Under the pieces are notes generated by a model, which saw only the letters and a program-made list of their open reading frames with translations, made no database searches and was not told the origin of the DNA. The position numbers and the translations under genes are program-made. Below, in pieces: positions 1 through 9,007 of a stretch of 64,000 bases of DNA (position 1 is its first letter; every line of letters starts with the position of its first letter). The DNA is from Protaetiibacter intestinalis (GTDB lineage Bacteria > Actinomycetota > Actinomycetes > Actinomycetales > Microbacteriaceae): assembly GCF_003627075.1 (NCBI RefSeq), contig NZ_CP032630.1, positions 2,046,001 through 2,110,000 on the forward strand. The letters run 5' to 3'.

Positions 1-855
1 CGACTTGCGACGATCGACGGCATCGAGTCCGCCGTCGCGTTCGGTCAGGCGTACGACGTCACCAACAGCAGTATTCCCGATGGAAACAGGGTGGCTGCAC
101 GGAAGGTCTATGGCGGGGATCTCGAGACGTTAGGAATGACCATCGCGTCTCCGGTGCCAAGCGCATGGGCCTCTGGCGATGCCCTCAGCCGGCTGGGGAT
201 GCGCGGCGGCATCGGGTCGGTCACGACCTCACTCGGAGAGGACTATGCGGTGGCGGGGGAGTTGCGAGTGCCAAGCTGGCTAGTCTTCCTCGCTCCGGTC
301 GTCTTGATCCCCGACACGGAGCCGGAGCAGCCGGTCACGGTGCTGGTGGTCATTGCGGAACGGCCCGATCTGGTTGCACCGGTCGCCTCCGCTGTGCAAG
401 CGGTGCTGGCGGTGGACGACCCGAGCCAGGTAACGGTGACGACGAGCGAGGAACTCGCGCAGTTACGGGCGCTCGTCCAAGGGCAGCTCGGCTCCTTCGG
501 GCGGGGGCTCGTCATACTCGTGTTCGCAGTGAGCGGCATCCTCGTCGCGGCGATCCTCACAGGATTGGTCATCCAGCGGCGCAAGGACTTCGGCCGTCGC
601 CGTGCGCTGGGAGCCACCCGTGCCCTTGTCGTCGGAATCCTGTTGGTGCAGTCCCTTCTCCTGGCGTCGATGGGGGCGTTGGTAGGGGTCGCGGTCGCGC
701 TCGTCGTGTTGCTTGCGGGGGACGACCCGCTCCCGGGTGCCGCCTTCACCGCGGCCGTCGCGTTCCTGGCCGTGATGGTCAGCGTCGTCGCCGCAGTCGT
801 ACCCGCGCTCATCGCCGCCCGGCGTGATCCGCTCAAGGAGCTTCGCGTTCCGTAG
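1..855 (+). CDS. FtsX-like ABC transporter permease, C-terminal part (partial)
   Basis: The frame is open from the first base of the window, so only the C-terminal 284 residues are present and the true start lies upstream. The tail holds a soluble extracytoplasmic part followed by three hydrophobic segments. Between the first two is the cytoplasmic stretch RRKDFGRRRALGATR, and the end is the basic AARRDPLKELRVP. This is the usual C-terminal arrangement of MacB/FtsX-family permeases (FtsX domain). These proteins work with a separate ATP-binding subunit, which would be outside the window. The substrate cannot be told from this fragment. The gene converges on efeB, with about 50 bp between them. 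Confidence 0.8.
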   Translation, partial: RLATIDGIESAVAFGQAYDVTNSSIPDGNRVAARKVYGGDLETLGMTIASPVPSAWASGDALSRLGMRGGIGSVTTSLGEDYAVAGELRVPSWLVFLAPVVLIPDTEPEQPVTVLVVIAERPDLVAPVASAVQAVLAVDDPSQVTVTTSEELAQLRALVQGQLGSFGRGLVILVFAVSGILVAAILTGLVIQRRKDFGRRRALGATRALVVGILLVQSLLLASMGALVGVAVALVVLLAGDDPLPGAAFTAAVAFLAVMVSVVAAVVPALIAARRDPLKELRVP

Positions 856-906
856 AAGCGAACGCGTGCCACCAGGCGCGGCCGCGTTCGGCACGTGGTG
901 GTGGGC

Positions 907-2181
907 TCAGCCGAGCAGGCCGTCGCCGATCGAGGCGCCGGCCTGCACGCCGGGCGGCACGGCGAACACCGCCGAGCCCACGTGGCGCAGGTACTCGTTG
1001 AGGCCGTCGCGGGCGAGCGAGCGCTGCACCGCGACGAAGCGGGCGGGGTCGCGTTGGAAGCTCAGGAAGAACAGGCCCGCGTCGAGCCTGCCGAGCTCGT
1101 CGTTGCCGTCGACGAAGTTGTAGCCGCGGCGCAGCAGGCGGATGCCGCCGTTGACGTCCGGATGCGCGAGCCGCACGTGCGCGTCGTCGGCGATCGCGGG
1201 GGCGCCGTCGGGCGTGGTCGCCGTGAGGTCGAGCTCGGTGAACTCGCCGCCGCCCGACATCGGGCCGCCCTCGCCCTTCGTGCGGCCCACGAGGTCCTCC
1301 TGCTCGGCGAGCTGAACGCGGTCCCAGCTCTCGATGATCATCCGGATGCGGCGCGCCACGAGGTAGCTGCCGCCCGCCAACCAGCCGGGGCCGTCATCCG
1401 CGGAGACCCAGACGTGCTCGGCGACCGCATCCGGCTCCTCAGCCTTGATGTTCGCGGTGCCGTCCTTGAAGCCGAACAGGTTGCGCGGCGTCGTCTGGCT
1501 CGTCGAGGTGGAGGAGGTGCGGCCGAAGCCCAGCTGCGACCAGCGCAGGCTCGCGCGGCCGAAAGCGATGCGGCTGAGGTTGCGGATGGCGTGCACGGCC
1601 ACCTGCGGGTCGTCGGCGCAGGCCTGCACGCACAGGTCTCCGCCGCTCTTCTCGGGCACGAGCGCGTCGCCCGTGAACCGCGGCAGCGGCTCGAGCGCCG
1701 GGGGTCGACGGTCGGCGATGCCGAAGCGGTCGACGCCGTCGGCGGTCTCGAAGAGGGTCGGGCCGAAGCCGAAGGTGAGGGTGAGACCGGATGCCGGAAG
1801 ACCCAGCGCCTCGCCGGTGTCCTCCGGCGGGGCGTAGGGGGAGCCGCCCACGGCGCCCGACTCGCCCACCTCGAGACCCTGCGTCATCCGCGCGGCCGCC
1901 TCCGTCCAGTCGGCGAGCAGTGCCGCGAGGTCGTCGCGGCTTGCGTCCGCCGACATGTCGAACGCCGCGAAGTGCAGCCGGTCCTGGGCGGGCGTCGTGA
2001 TGCCCGCCTGGTGCCTGCCGTAGAAGTCGTACCGGCGGGCGGAGGCGGACCCGCCGCCCCCGTCCGCCGCCGAGACGGCCGCGGCACCCGCTGCGAGGCC
2101 CGCGACCGCGCCGACGCCCCCCGCCGCGGCGAGACCGAGCAGGCCGCGGCGGGAGAGGTCGGACGGGGAGGGTTCAGGCAA
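907..2181 (-). CDS. efeB: EfeB, Dyp-type haem peroxidase / deferrochelatase
   Basis: Last gene of the efeUOB operon. EfeB is a Tat-exported dye-decolourising peroxidase that oxidises ferrous iron or removes iron from haem for the Efe uptake system. The N-terminus carries a twin-arginine signal (LSRRGLLGLAA followed by an Ala/Gly-rich hydrophobic stretch). The Dyp-family GxxDG motif is seen as GFKDGTANI. The length of 424 aa fits the family. The start is TTG, placed directly after the efeO TGA stop with no gap. No ATG or GTG precedes the Tat motif, so TTG is the only start that keeps the signal peptide. The tight junction implies translational coupling to efeO. Confidence 0.93.
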   Translation of the reverse strand: MPEPSPSDLSRRGLLGLAAAGGVGAVAGLAAGAAAVSAADGGGGSASARRYDFYGRHQAGITTPAQDRLHFAAFDMSADASRDDLAALLADWTEAAARMTQGLEVGESGAVGGSPYAPPEDTGEALGLPASGLTLTFGFGPTLFETADGVDRFGIADRRPPALEPLPRFTGDALVPEKSGGDLCVQACADDPQVAVHAIRNLSRIAFGRASLRWSQLGFGRTSSTSTSQTTPRNLFGFKDGTANIKAEEPDAVAEHVWVSADDGPGWLAGGSYLVARRIRMIIESWDRVQLAEQEDLVGRTKGEGGPMSGGGEFTELDLTATTPDGAPAIADDAHVRLAHPDVNGGIRLLRRGYNFVDGNDELGRLDAGLFFLSFQRDPARFVAVQRSLARDGLNEYLRHVGSAVFAVPPGVQAGASIGDGLLG

Positions 2182-3399
2182 TCAGACTCCGAGGACGGTG
2201 CTGGTGAGCTGCGAGAGCGGCTCGGCGAGCGCGTTCACGGCGTCCGAGAGGTCCTTGCGCTGCGCGTCGGTCACCTGATCGTAGGACGTGAAGCCGTCGG
2301 CGATGGAACCGTACTCCGCGAGCTCGTCCTGCAGGGCCGAGAACTGCTTCTCGATCTCCGTCACGAGGGCGGCGCCCTCATCCGTCTCGGAGGCGAGCTT
2401 CTTCACGTTGCCGAAGGCGACGGATGCGCCGTCGACGTTCGCGGCGAAGTCGGTGAGGTCGGTGTGGCTCCACCAGTCCTCCTCGCCGGAGATCTTGCCG
2501 GTCGCGACCTCGTCGAGCAGGCCGATGGCGCCGTTCGAGATGTCGGAGAGGCTCACCGTGAACGACGGGTCCGACACGAGGTCGAACAGCTGCTGCACGT
2601 CGGCGACGAGCTGCTCGCCGAACTCGGCGCGCTGCTCGGTGCTCGAGGGCTGCCAGTCGAGCCAGGCGCTCGTGCCGTCCGAGTTGAGGGCGTCCTCGGC
2701 GGGCACCCAGAGGTCCTTCTCGATGCGGTGGAAGCCCGTCCAGTCGAGGCCCTCGGCGACCGCGTCGACCTCGCGGTAGTCGATCTTCGGGTCGAGGTCG
2801 CCGAACGCCTCGGCGGTCGGCTCGATGCGCTCGTAGGACACGCGCGTCGAGGCGAAGAGCGAACGCGCGGTCTCGTCGTCGCCCGAGGTGTAGGCGTCGA
2901 CGAAGGCCTGCACCTGCGGCAGCAGCTCGCCCACCTGGGAGCGGATGTAGGAGACGTAGTTGGTGACGGCCTCGTCCTCGAGGGCCTGGCGGTCCTCGTC
3001 GACGGCGGCGGCCTCGCCCGTGACGGTGAACTCGGCGAGGCCCGTCGGGGCGCCGACGAGCTGGAACTTGCACGCCGTGTAGTAGGTGCCGGGGTCGAGC
3101 TGGGCGACGTAGTCGACCGTCTGCCCCGGGGTCACGTTCTCCTTCTCGCCGACGATCCGCAGCTGGTCCTCGGCGAGGATCTCGAACTCGTTGACGTCGG
3201 TGCCGTTGTTGGTGAGCGAGAACGTCACCGGGCCCGCGGCGGCCGTGTTCGCCGAGACCGCGCATCCGGTGTCGGTGATGTCGACGGTGAGCGCGGTACC
3301 GGTCGGGTTGTTCGGCACGCAGCCGGCGAGCGCGAGCGCGGCGACGGCGACGGCCGCGCCGGCGGCGAGGGGGGTGCGGACGGTGGGGCGGCTGGGCAT
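2182..3399 (-). CDS. efeO: EfeO, iron-binding lipoprotein of the EfeUOB system
   Basis: Periplasmic-side iron donor for the EfeU permease. The N-terminus is a lipoprotein signal (LALAGC lipobox about residue 25). An N-terminal cupredoxin-like domain follows, then a C-terminal M75/imelysin-type helical domain with the metal-binding HxxE motif (FHRIEKDLW). The chosen ATG is preceded by a GAGGAGA ribosome site. A start ten codons upstream is possible but adds only a proline-rich extension with no better site. The gene lies about 50 bp after efeU and is immediately followed by efeB on the same strand, the standard efeUOB order. Confidence 0.93.
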   Translation of the reverse strand: MPSRPTVRTPLAAGAAVAVAALALAGCVPNNPTGTALTVDITDTGCAVSANTAAAGPVTFSLTNNGTDVNEFEILAEDQLRIVGEKENVTPGQTVDYVAQLDPGTYYTACKFQLVGAPTGLAEFTVTGEAAAVDEDRQALEDEAVTNYVSYIRSQVGELLPQVQAFVDAYTSGDDETARSLFASTRVSYERIEPTAEAFGDLDPKIDYREVDAVAEGLDWTGFHRIEKDLWVPAEDALNSDGTSAWLDWQPSSTEQRAEFGEQLVADVQQLFDLVSDPSFTVSLSDISNGAIGLLDEVATGKISGEEDWWSHTDLTDFAANVDGASVAFGNVKKLASETDEGAALVTEIEKQFSALQDELAEYGSIADGFTSYDQVTDAQRKDLSDAVNALAEPLSQLTSTVLGV

Positions 3400-3450
3400 G
3401 GGTCTCCTCGGTGGTGGGATGCCCGACATCGGGCGGGGTGGATCGCGTGG

Positions 3451-4317
3451 TCAGGCGGTGGGCTCCGCCGCGGCGGCCGTCGGCGTCGCCCCACGGGGGA
3501 GCGGTGCACGGCGGCTGAGGCGGAGGAACACGATGCTCGTCACGACGATGTAGGCGAGCCAGGCGATGAGTTGGGCCCAGGTGGGCTCCGGGGTGAAGTT
3601 GAAGATGCCCGCGAGCAGGGTCGCGTACCAGCTGGTGGGCGGGATGACCGCGGCGAGGCTGAAGGCGGGCTGGCCCCAGCCGGGGATGAGGCCCGCCTCC
3701 TGCAGGTCGCCGACGCCGTACGCGAGCACGCCCGCCGCCACCAGGATGAGGAAGACGCCCGTCCAGCGGAAGAAGACGGCGAGGTTGATGCGCACGAAGC
3801 CGCGGTAGATCAGGTACGAGATGACGACCGCCGCGAGGATGCCGGCGACGGCGCCGATCGTGCCGAGCACGGGCTCACCCGTCGACTTGACGCTCGCCCA
3901 CACGAACAGCGCGGTCTCGATCCCCTCGCGGCCGACCGCGACGACGCCGAGCAGCACGAGGCCCCATCCGCTGCCCGTCGCGCTGCGGGCGAGGGTCTCG
4001 TCGAGCTGGTGCTCGAGCTCGCCGCGCAGCCCGCGCGCGTGGCGCAGCATCCAGAAGATCATCCAGGTGACGAGCGCGACCGCGAGGATCGACAGCCCGC
4101 CGCCGAGCAGCTCCTGCGCCTGGAAGCTCAGCCCGTAGGGGCCCCAGGTGAGGATCGCGCCGACCGCGAGCGAGGCGGCGATCGCGAGCGAGATGCCGAT
4201 CCAGAGTCGGGGGAGCAGGTCGGCGCGCCCGAGCTTGCGCAGGTAGGCGATCAGGATGCCGACCACGAGGCCGGCCTCGAGGCCTTCTCGCAGGCCGATG
4301 AGCGCGTTGGCGAGCAC
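3451..4317 (-). CDS. efeU: EfeU, FTR1-family iron permease
   Basis: First gene of the operon, a 288-aa multi-pass membrane protein of the FTR1/EfeU iron-permease family. Both family REGxE iron-binding motifs are visible: REGLE at residues 10-14 in the first helix and REGIE in the middle of the protein. About seven hydrophobic segments are present. The GTG start gives the canonical N-terminus MLANALIGLREGLEAG. An iron-box palindrome sits about 30 bp upstream, so transcription is probably repressed by a DtxR/IdeR protein when iron is plentiful. Confidence 0.93.
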   Translation of the reverse strand: MLANALIGLREGLEAGLVVGILIAYLRKLGRADLLPRLWIGISLAIAASLAVGAILTWGPYGLSFQAQELLGGGLSILAVALVTWMIFWMLRHARGLRGELEHQLDETLARSATGSGWGLVLLGVVAVGREGIETALFVWASVKSTGEPVLGTIGAVAGILAAVVISYLIYRGFVRINLAVFFRWTGVFLILVAAGVLAYGVGDLQEAGLIPGWGQPAFSLAAVIPPTSWYATLLAGIFNFTPEPTWAQLIAWLAYIVVTSIVFLRLSRRAPLPRGATPTAAAAEPTA

Positions 4318-4344
4318 GGGACTTCCGGGTGAGGGGGATGGGGA

Positions 4345-4363
4345 TTAGGTAAGGCGATCCTTA
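4345..4363. promoter_or_regulatory. DtxR/IdeR-type iron box upstream of efeUOB
   Basis: The 19-mer TTAGGTAAGGCGATCCTTA matches the classical iron-box consensus TTAGGTTAGGCTAACCTAA at 15 of 19 positions by eye. It contains a perfect inverted repeat, GGTAAGG, 4 nt, CCTTACC, at 4348-4365. It sits 28 bp before the efeU start and about 80 bp before the divergent small membrane-protein gene, so it should control efeUOB. The consensus is established knowledge; binding is inferred. Confidence 0.85.
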
Positions 4364-4431
4364 CCGCGGATGACACGCTACCCCCGGGATCGGCGTCCTG
4401 TCCACCCGGCGCGCGCACGGCATCCGCGGGC

Positions 4432-4437
4432 TATCGT
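4432..4437 (+). promoter_or_regulatory. Leaderless-type -10 (TATCGT) for the small membrane-protein gene
   Basis: TATCGT lies exactly 6 nt before the GTG at 4444, so the transcript would begin at the start codon. Confidence 0.55.
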
Positions 4438-4443
4438 GACGAC

Positions 4444-4818
4444 GTGGACACGCACCTGCTCGGCCGGATCGGCGCGGCGCTCGTGGGCGCGATCGCGGGC
4501 GGGCTCGTCGGGCTCGTCACGACCTTCACGCACCGGCAGCTGCCGCCGTGGGGGCTCATCGCGGGGCTGCTCGTCATCGCGGCGCTGCTCGCCGGGCTGC
4601 GGCTCGCCGTCGCCGGGCGGCTCGTCGCGACCGTCGCGGCCCTCGCGGTGCTGGCCGCGGTGGGGGTGCTCGCGCTGCCCGTCGGCTCCGGATCCGTGCT
4701 CGTCGCGGACGACGAGCTCGGCTGGACCTGGCTCGTCGCGACGGCCGTGCTGTGCGTCGGCGCGGTCGCCTGGCCGTCGCCCCGCGCGCGTCCGGAGCGC
4801 CCCGGTACCGACGCCTAA
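4444..4818 (+). CDS. Small four-helix membrane protein upstream of fdxA
   Basis: A 124-aa hydrophobic protein with four predicted transmembrane segments separated by short loops (HRQLPPWG, RLAVAGR, ADDELGW) and an Arg/Pro-rich tail. It has no catalytic motif that I recognise. Its place just before fdxA and dapC suggests co-transcription with them. The GTG start is supported by the -10 box 6 nt upstream, with no Shine-Dalgarno sequence. Function unknown. Confidence 0.75.
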   Translation: MDTHLLGRIGAALVGAIAGGLVGLVTTFTHRQLPPWGLIAGLLVIAALLAGLRLAVAGRLVATVAALAVLAAVGVLALPVGSGSVLVADDELGWTWLVATAVLCVGAVAWPSPRARPERPGTDA

Positions 4819-4821
4819 GAT
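4816..4821 (+). promoter_or_regulatory. Leaderless-type -10 (TAAGAT) for fdxA
   Basis: TAAGAT is 6 nt before the fdxA GTG. Its first three bases are also the stop codon of the preceding gene, so the promoter is embedded in a coding end. Confidence 0.6.
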
Positions 4822-4827
4822 GGACGG

Positions 4828-5148
4828 GTGACCTACGTCATCGCCCTTCCCTGCGTGGATGTCAAAGACCGCGCCTGCATCGACGAATGCCCCGTCGACT
4901 GCATCTACGAAGGCGACCGGATGCTCTACATCCACCCCGACGAGTGCGTCGACTGCGGCGCCTGCGAGCCGGTCTGCCCCGTCGAGGCGATCTACTACGA
5001 AGACGACCTGCCCGAGCAGTGGGCCGACTACTACAAGGCCAACGTCGAGTTCTTCGAGGAGATCGGATCGCCCGGCGGCGCCGCAAAGGTCGGCGTGATC
5101 CCCGGCGACCACCCGCTCGTCGCCGCGCTCCCGCCGCAGGGCGAGTAG
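4828..5148 (+). CDS. fdxA: Seven-iron ferredoxin FdxA
   Basis: A 106-aa 7Fe ferredoxin that carries electrons in the cytoplasm. The N-terminal half has the pattern for one 3Fe-4S and one 4Fe-4S cluster: Cys residues in ACIDECPVDCIYEG, then CVDCGACEPVCPVEAI. The C-terminal extension (EQWADYYKANVEFF and following) is typical of the actinobacterial FdxA group. The gene ends 3 bp before dapC. The fdxA-dapC pair is a common actinobacterial neighbourhood; the link is positional rather than a known shared reaction. Confidence 0.95.
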   Translation: MTYVIALPCVDVKDRACIDECPVDCIYEGDRMLYIHPDECVDCGACEPVCPVEAIYYEDDLPEQWADYYKANVEFFEEIGSPGGAAKVGVIPGDHPLVAALPPQGE

Positions 5149-5151
5149 CCC

Positions 5152-6246
5152 GTGGCGCTCGCGCTCCCCGACTTCCCCTGGGACCTGCTGACGCCGTACG
5201 GCGACCGTGCCCGCGCGCATCCGGGCGGCATCGTCGACCTCTCGGTCGGCTCGCCCGTCGACCCGACCCCGGCATCCGTGCGCGAGGCGCTCGCCGCCGC
5301 CACCGACGCGCACGCCTACCCGGCGACCGCCGGCTCGCCCGCCCTGCGCGAGGCCATCGTCGAGTGGTACCGCCGTCGGCGCGGGGTGCCCGACCTCACG
5401 GTCGACAACGTCATCCCGACGATCGGCTCGAAGGAGTTCGTGGCGCTGCTGCCGACGCTGCTCGGGCTCGGCCCGGGGGATGTCGTGGTGCAGCCCACCG
5501 CCGCCTACCCGAGCTACGCGGTCGGCGCGGCGGTCGTCGGCGCGACCGTGCTGTCGTCGGACGAGCCCGAGGAGTGGCCCGCCGAGACGAAGCTCGTGTG
5601 GCTCAACAGCCCCGGCAACCCCGACGGCCGGGTGCACTCGCTCGCGTTCCTGCGTCGCGCCGTCGTGCGGGCGCGCGAACTCGGCGCCGTGATCGCGAAC
5701 GACGAGTGCTACGCCGAGCTCGACTGGGGCTCCGACGAGCCGACCCCGAGCATCCTGCACCCCGAGGTGACGCAGGGCTCGCGGCGCCTCACCCTCTCGG
5801 TGTACTCGCTCTCGAAGCAGTCCAACCTCGCCGGCTACCGCGCCGCGTTCGTCGCCGGATGCAGCGACCTCGTCGGCGAGCTGCTCGCCGCCCGCAAGCA
5901 CCTCGGCCTCATGCCGCCGGCGCCCGTGCAGGCCGCCATGCTCGTGGCGCTCGCCGACGAGCGGGGAGTGGCGGAGCAGAAGGAGCGCTACCGGCGGCGC
6001 CGCGACGCGCTCGCCGGGGCCCTCACGGCATCCGGGTTCCGCATCGACGGCTCCGAGGCCGGGCTCTACCTGTGGGCGACGCGCGACGAGGACTGCTGGA
6101 CGACCGTCGCGGCCCTCGCCGAGCTCGGCATCCTCGTCGCGCCCGGCGCGTTCTACGGGGATGCCGGGGCGCGTCACGTGCGGGTCGCCCTCACGGCCAC
6201 CGACGAGCGGGTGGACGAGGCGGTCTCCCGCCTCGGCGCCCGGTGA
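5152..6246 (+). CDS. dapC: N-succinyldiaminopimelate aminotransferase DapC
   Basis: A fold-type-I PLP aminotransferase, 364 aa. It converts N-succinyl-2-amino-6-ketopimelate to N-succinyl-LL-diaminopimelate in the succinylase branch of lysine and peptidoglycan-precursor synthesis. Visible family features are the substrate-side GSPVDPTP segment near residue 30, AYPATAGSPALREA, the LNSPGNPDG loop, and the PLP-lysine region YSLSKQSNLAGYR. The GTG start is 3 bp after the fdxA stop. dapD and dapE, which act before and after it, lie 3 kb downstream, so three steps of the pathway are clustered here. Confidence 0.92.
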   Translation: MALALPDFPWDLLTPYGDRARAHPGGIVDLSVGSPVDPTPASVREALAAATDAHAYPATAGSPALREAIVEWYRRRRGVPDLTVDNVIPTIGSKEFVALLPTLLGLGPGDVVVQPTAAYPSYAVGAAVVGATVLSSDEPEEWPAETKLVWLNSPGNPDGRVHSLAFLRRAVVRARELGAVIANDECYAELDWGSDEPTPSILHPEVTQGSRRLTLSVYSLSKQSNLAGYRAAFVAGCSDLVGELLAARKHLGLMPPAPVQAAMLVALADERGVAEQKERYRRRRDALAGALTASGFRIDGSEAGLYLWATRDEDCWTTVAALAELGILVAPGAFYGDAGARHVRVALTATDERVDEAVSRLGAR

Positions 6247-6259
6247 CCGCGGGCGCCGG

Positions 6260-6265
6260 TAGGCT
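6260..6265 (+). promoter_or_regulatory. Leaderless-type -10 (TAGGCT) for gltA
   Basis: TAGGCT is 6 nt before the GTG at 6272 and only 3 nt before the ATG at 6269. The spacing used by other genes in this window favours the GTG as the start. Confidence 0.55.
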
Positions 6266-6271
6266 GTCATG

Positions 6272-7567
<1,296 letters not shown>

Positions 7568-7596
7568 GCGCGCCGCCGCCCCTCTCCTCCGCCGCG

Positions 7597-7621
7597 CCTC
7601 CTCCTCCTCCTCCTCCTCCTC
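7597..7621. repeat. (CCT)n trinucleotide run
   Basis: About eight tandem CCT/CTC units just after the gltA stop, in a C-rich non-coding stretch. Possibly slippage-prone. No gene is seen in it. Confidence 0.7.
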
Positions 7622-7637
7622 ACGGGCCCGCTTCCCC

Positions 7638-7717
7638 AGAAATGCAGGAGATCCGCCCCACCTCCCCCCGGATCTCCGCGCCAGCACCCGCGCAACCGCT
7701 GAATCTCCTGCATTTCT
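7638..7717. repeat. Inverted-repeat element, copy 1
   Basis: An 80-bp element bounded by perfect 15-bp inverted arms, AGAAATGCAGGAGAT and its reverse complement, around a 50-nt unique core. It lies 70 bp after the gltA stop, between convergent genes. Three more copies occur at 7788-7871, 8835-8916 and 60886-60970. Arms and overall length are conserved while the cores differ, as in REP/MITE-like palindromic repeats. Confidence 0.85.
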
Positions 7718-7787
7718 CCACACACATCTCCACTTCGGGAGGCCGAGGGTGGCGCCTCGGCTTGAGGGCGTGAGCGTCACTGCCCGT

Positions 7788-7871
7788 CCAGAAATGCAGG
7801 AGATTCGGGTCGCGGCGGCTGGCGGATGCCGTGGCAGCAGAGAGCGGACCGAGACTCTCCTGCATTTCTGG
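7788..7871. repeat. Inverted-repeat element, copy 2
   Basis: An 84-bp element with 16-bp perfect inverted arms (CCAGAAATGCAGGAGA) that ends 6 bp from the stop codon of the DUF559 gene. It could act as that gene's transcription end, but no T-run follows. The core is unrelated to copy 1. Confidence 0.85.
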
Positions 7872-7876
7872 AGTGG

Positions 7877-8737
7877 TCAGCTGTGGTCGTTGCGGACGAG
7901 CGCGGCGCGGATGGCGGCGAGCACCTCGTCCGGACGATAGACGACCTGCGCGTAGCTGAAGCGCAACACCCGGTAGCCGAGGACGCTGAGCTTGGCATCG
8001 CGCATCCGATCGTGTTCGAAGCCCGCATGGGCACCGTGGAACTCGCGACCGTCGACCTCGATGACGAGCCGATCTCCGATGAGGAAGTCGACCCTCATGT
8101 CGTCGATCCACTCCTGGATGCGGAAGCCGATTCCCGCACGGATGAGGAGACCGCGCAAGACTGATTCGGGGAACGACCCCGATGCCGGGTCGCCGGCATC
8201 CGCGATCCATCTCGAGGCCGCGGGGAGGCGACGCGCCAGTTCGGGGAGTGCACTCCGGCGGATGAGGCCGAGCCGGAGCGCGCTGTCGACAGCCCCCAGC
8301 ACCCACTCGGCGGGGAAGCACGTCGCGAGGTCGAGGATGCACGCTTCGGGCGTGGTCCGGTAGCGGTCGGATGAGGGGCGGCGGCGCCAGTGGATCCGGA
8401 CGCGAGGGTCGGGTTCGTCCGCGATCCGCACCCGCATGTCGTGCGCGGTGCGCATCCGGGCGTGCCGCGGGGGAACGCAGACGTGCAGCCGGTCGTCGGG
8501 TGGAACCCACATGCCGAAGGTGCGGGCGGCGCTTGCGCAGCCGAGCAGCCCTCCGACGCGCCAGGCGGACGCGAGCAGCTCGTCGATGCCGGGCAGCGCG
8601 TACCAACCCTGCCGGATGCGCACGATCACGCCGTGGCGTGCAGCGTAGCTGAGCGAGTTGTAGCTCCAACCGAGTCGGAGGAGCGCGAAGGCGGGTGCGA
8701 GTCCGCCGAGGGTTCGGATGGCGTCGTGGAGGTCCAT
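7877..8737 (-). CDS. AbiEi-like winged-helix plus DUF559 (Vsr-like) nuclease-fold protein
   Basis: A 286-aa protein. The N-terminal 70-90 residues resemble the AbiEi/transcriptional-regulator winged-helix domain (ARHGVIVRIRQGWYALPG). The C-terminal 100 residues match DUF559, a PD-(D/E)xK fold related to very-short-patch repair endonucleases, with core residues VDFLIGDRLVIEVDGREFH and the late strand GYRVLRFSYAQV. Such proteins are common in actinobacteria and their substrates are unknown. The gene is bracketed by inverted-repeat copies (7788-7871 and 8835-8916) and separates gltA from dapD, which suggests an inserted module. The ATG start has no clear Shine-Dalgarno sequence; a GACGGT box lies 6 nt upstream. 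Known: the domain families. Inferred: any link to the repeats. Confidence 0.8.
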   Translation of the reverse strand: MDLHDAIRTLGGLAPAFALLRLGWSYNSLSYAARHGVIVRIRQGWYALPGIDELLASAWRVGGLLGCASAARTFGMWVPPDDRLHVCVPPRHARMRTAHDMRVRIADEPDPRVRIHWRRRPSSDRYRTTPEACILDLATCFPAEWVLGAVDSALRLGLIRRSALPELARRLPAASRWIADAGDPASGSFPESVLRGLLIRAGIGFRIQEWIDDMRVDFLIGDRLVIEVDGREFHGAHAGFEHDRMRDAKLSVLGYRVLRFSYAQVVYRPDEVLAAIRAALVRNDHS

Positions 8738-8834
8738 CCTGCGACCGTCGCCGATTCCGGAGTCGCATCCGCTTCGAACTCCCGCAACCGTGGAGTGCCG
8801 ACCACACGCACCGCTGTGGAGGACCGGTCACCGT

Positions 8835-8916
8835 CAGAAATGCAGGAGGGATGCGCACTGAGGCCACCGATTCCGGGAGCCGTCACTCGGGCGGGAGCGG
8901 ATCTCCTGCATTTCTG
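8835..8916. repeat. Inverted-repeat element, copy 3
   Basis: An 82-bp element with 14-bp perfect inverted arms (CAGAAATGCAGGAG). It lies about 100 bp upstream of the DUF559 start and 91 bp beyond the dapD stop. Its core shares a short GATTCCGGG stretch with the distant copy at 60886. The rest of the 8738-9007 gap is low-complexity: short GGACGCA direct repeats and GGC runs around 8925-9000. Confidence 0.85.
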
Positions 8917-9007
8917 GAGCGCGGAGGACGCAGGACGCAGGACCGAGGACTGAGTGCGGAGGGCGGCGGCGGCGGTGGCCGCACGGCGACGGCGGCGGCG
9001 CGGCCGG

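Noticed and set aside
895..4332. A very long open frame on the plus strand, antisense to efeB-efeO-efeU
   Set aside because: It is the mirror of high-GC third-position bias in three well-identified minus-strand genes; its translation is Arg/Gly/Val/Ala/Asp-rich with no domain.
7638..8916. A CRISPR-like array made of the AATGCAGGAG repeats
   Set aside because: The repeats alternate in orientation as inverted pairs, are irregularly spaced and dispersed, and no cas gene is present.
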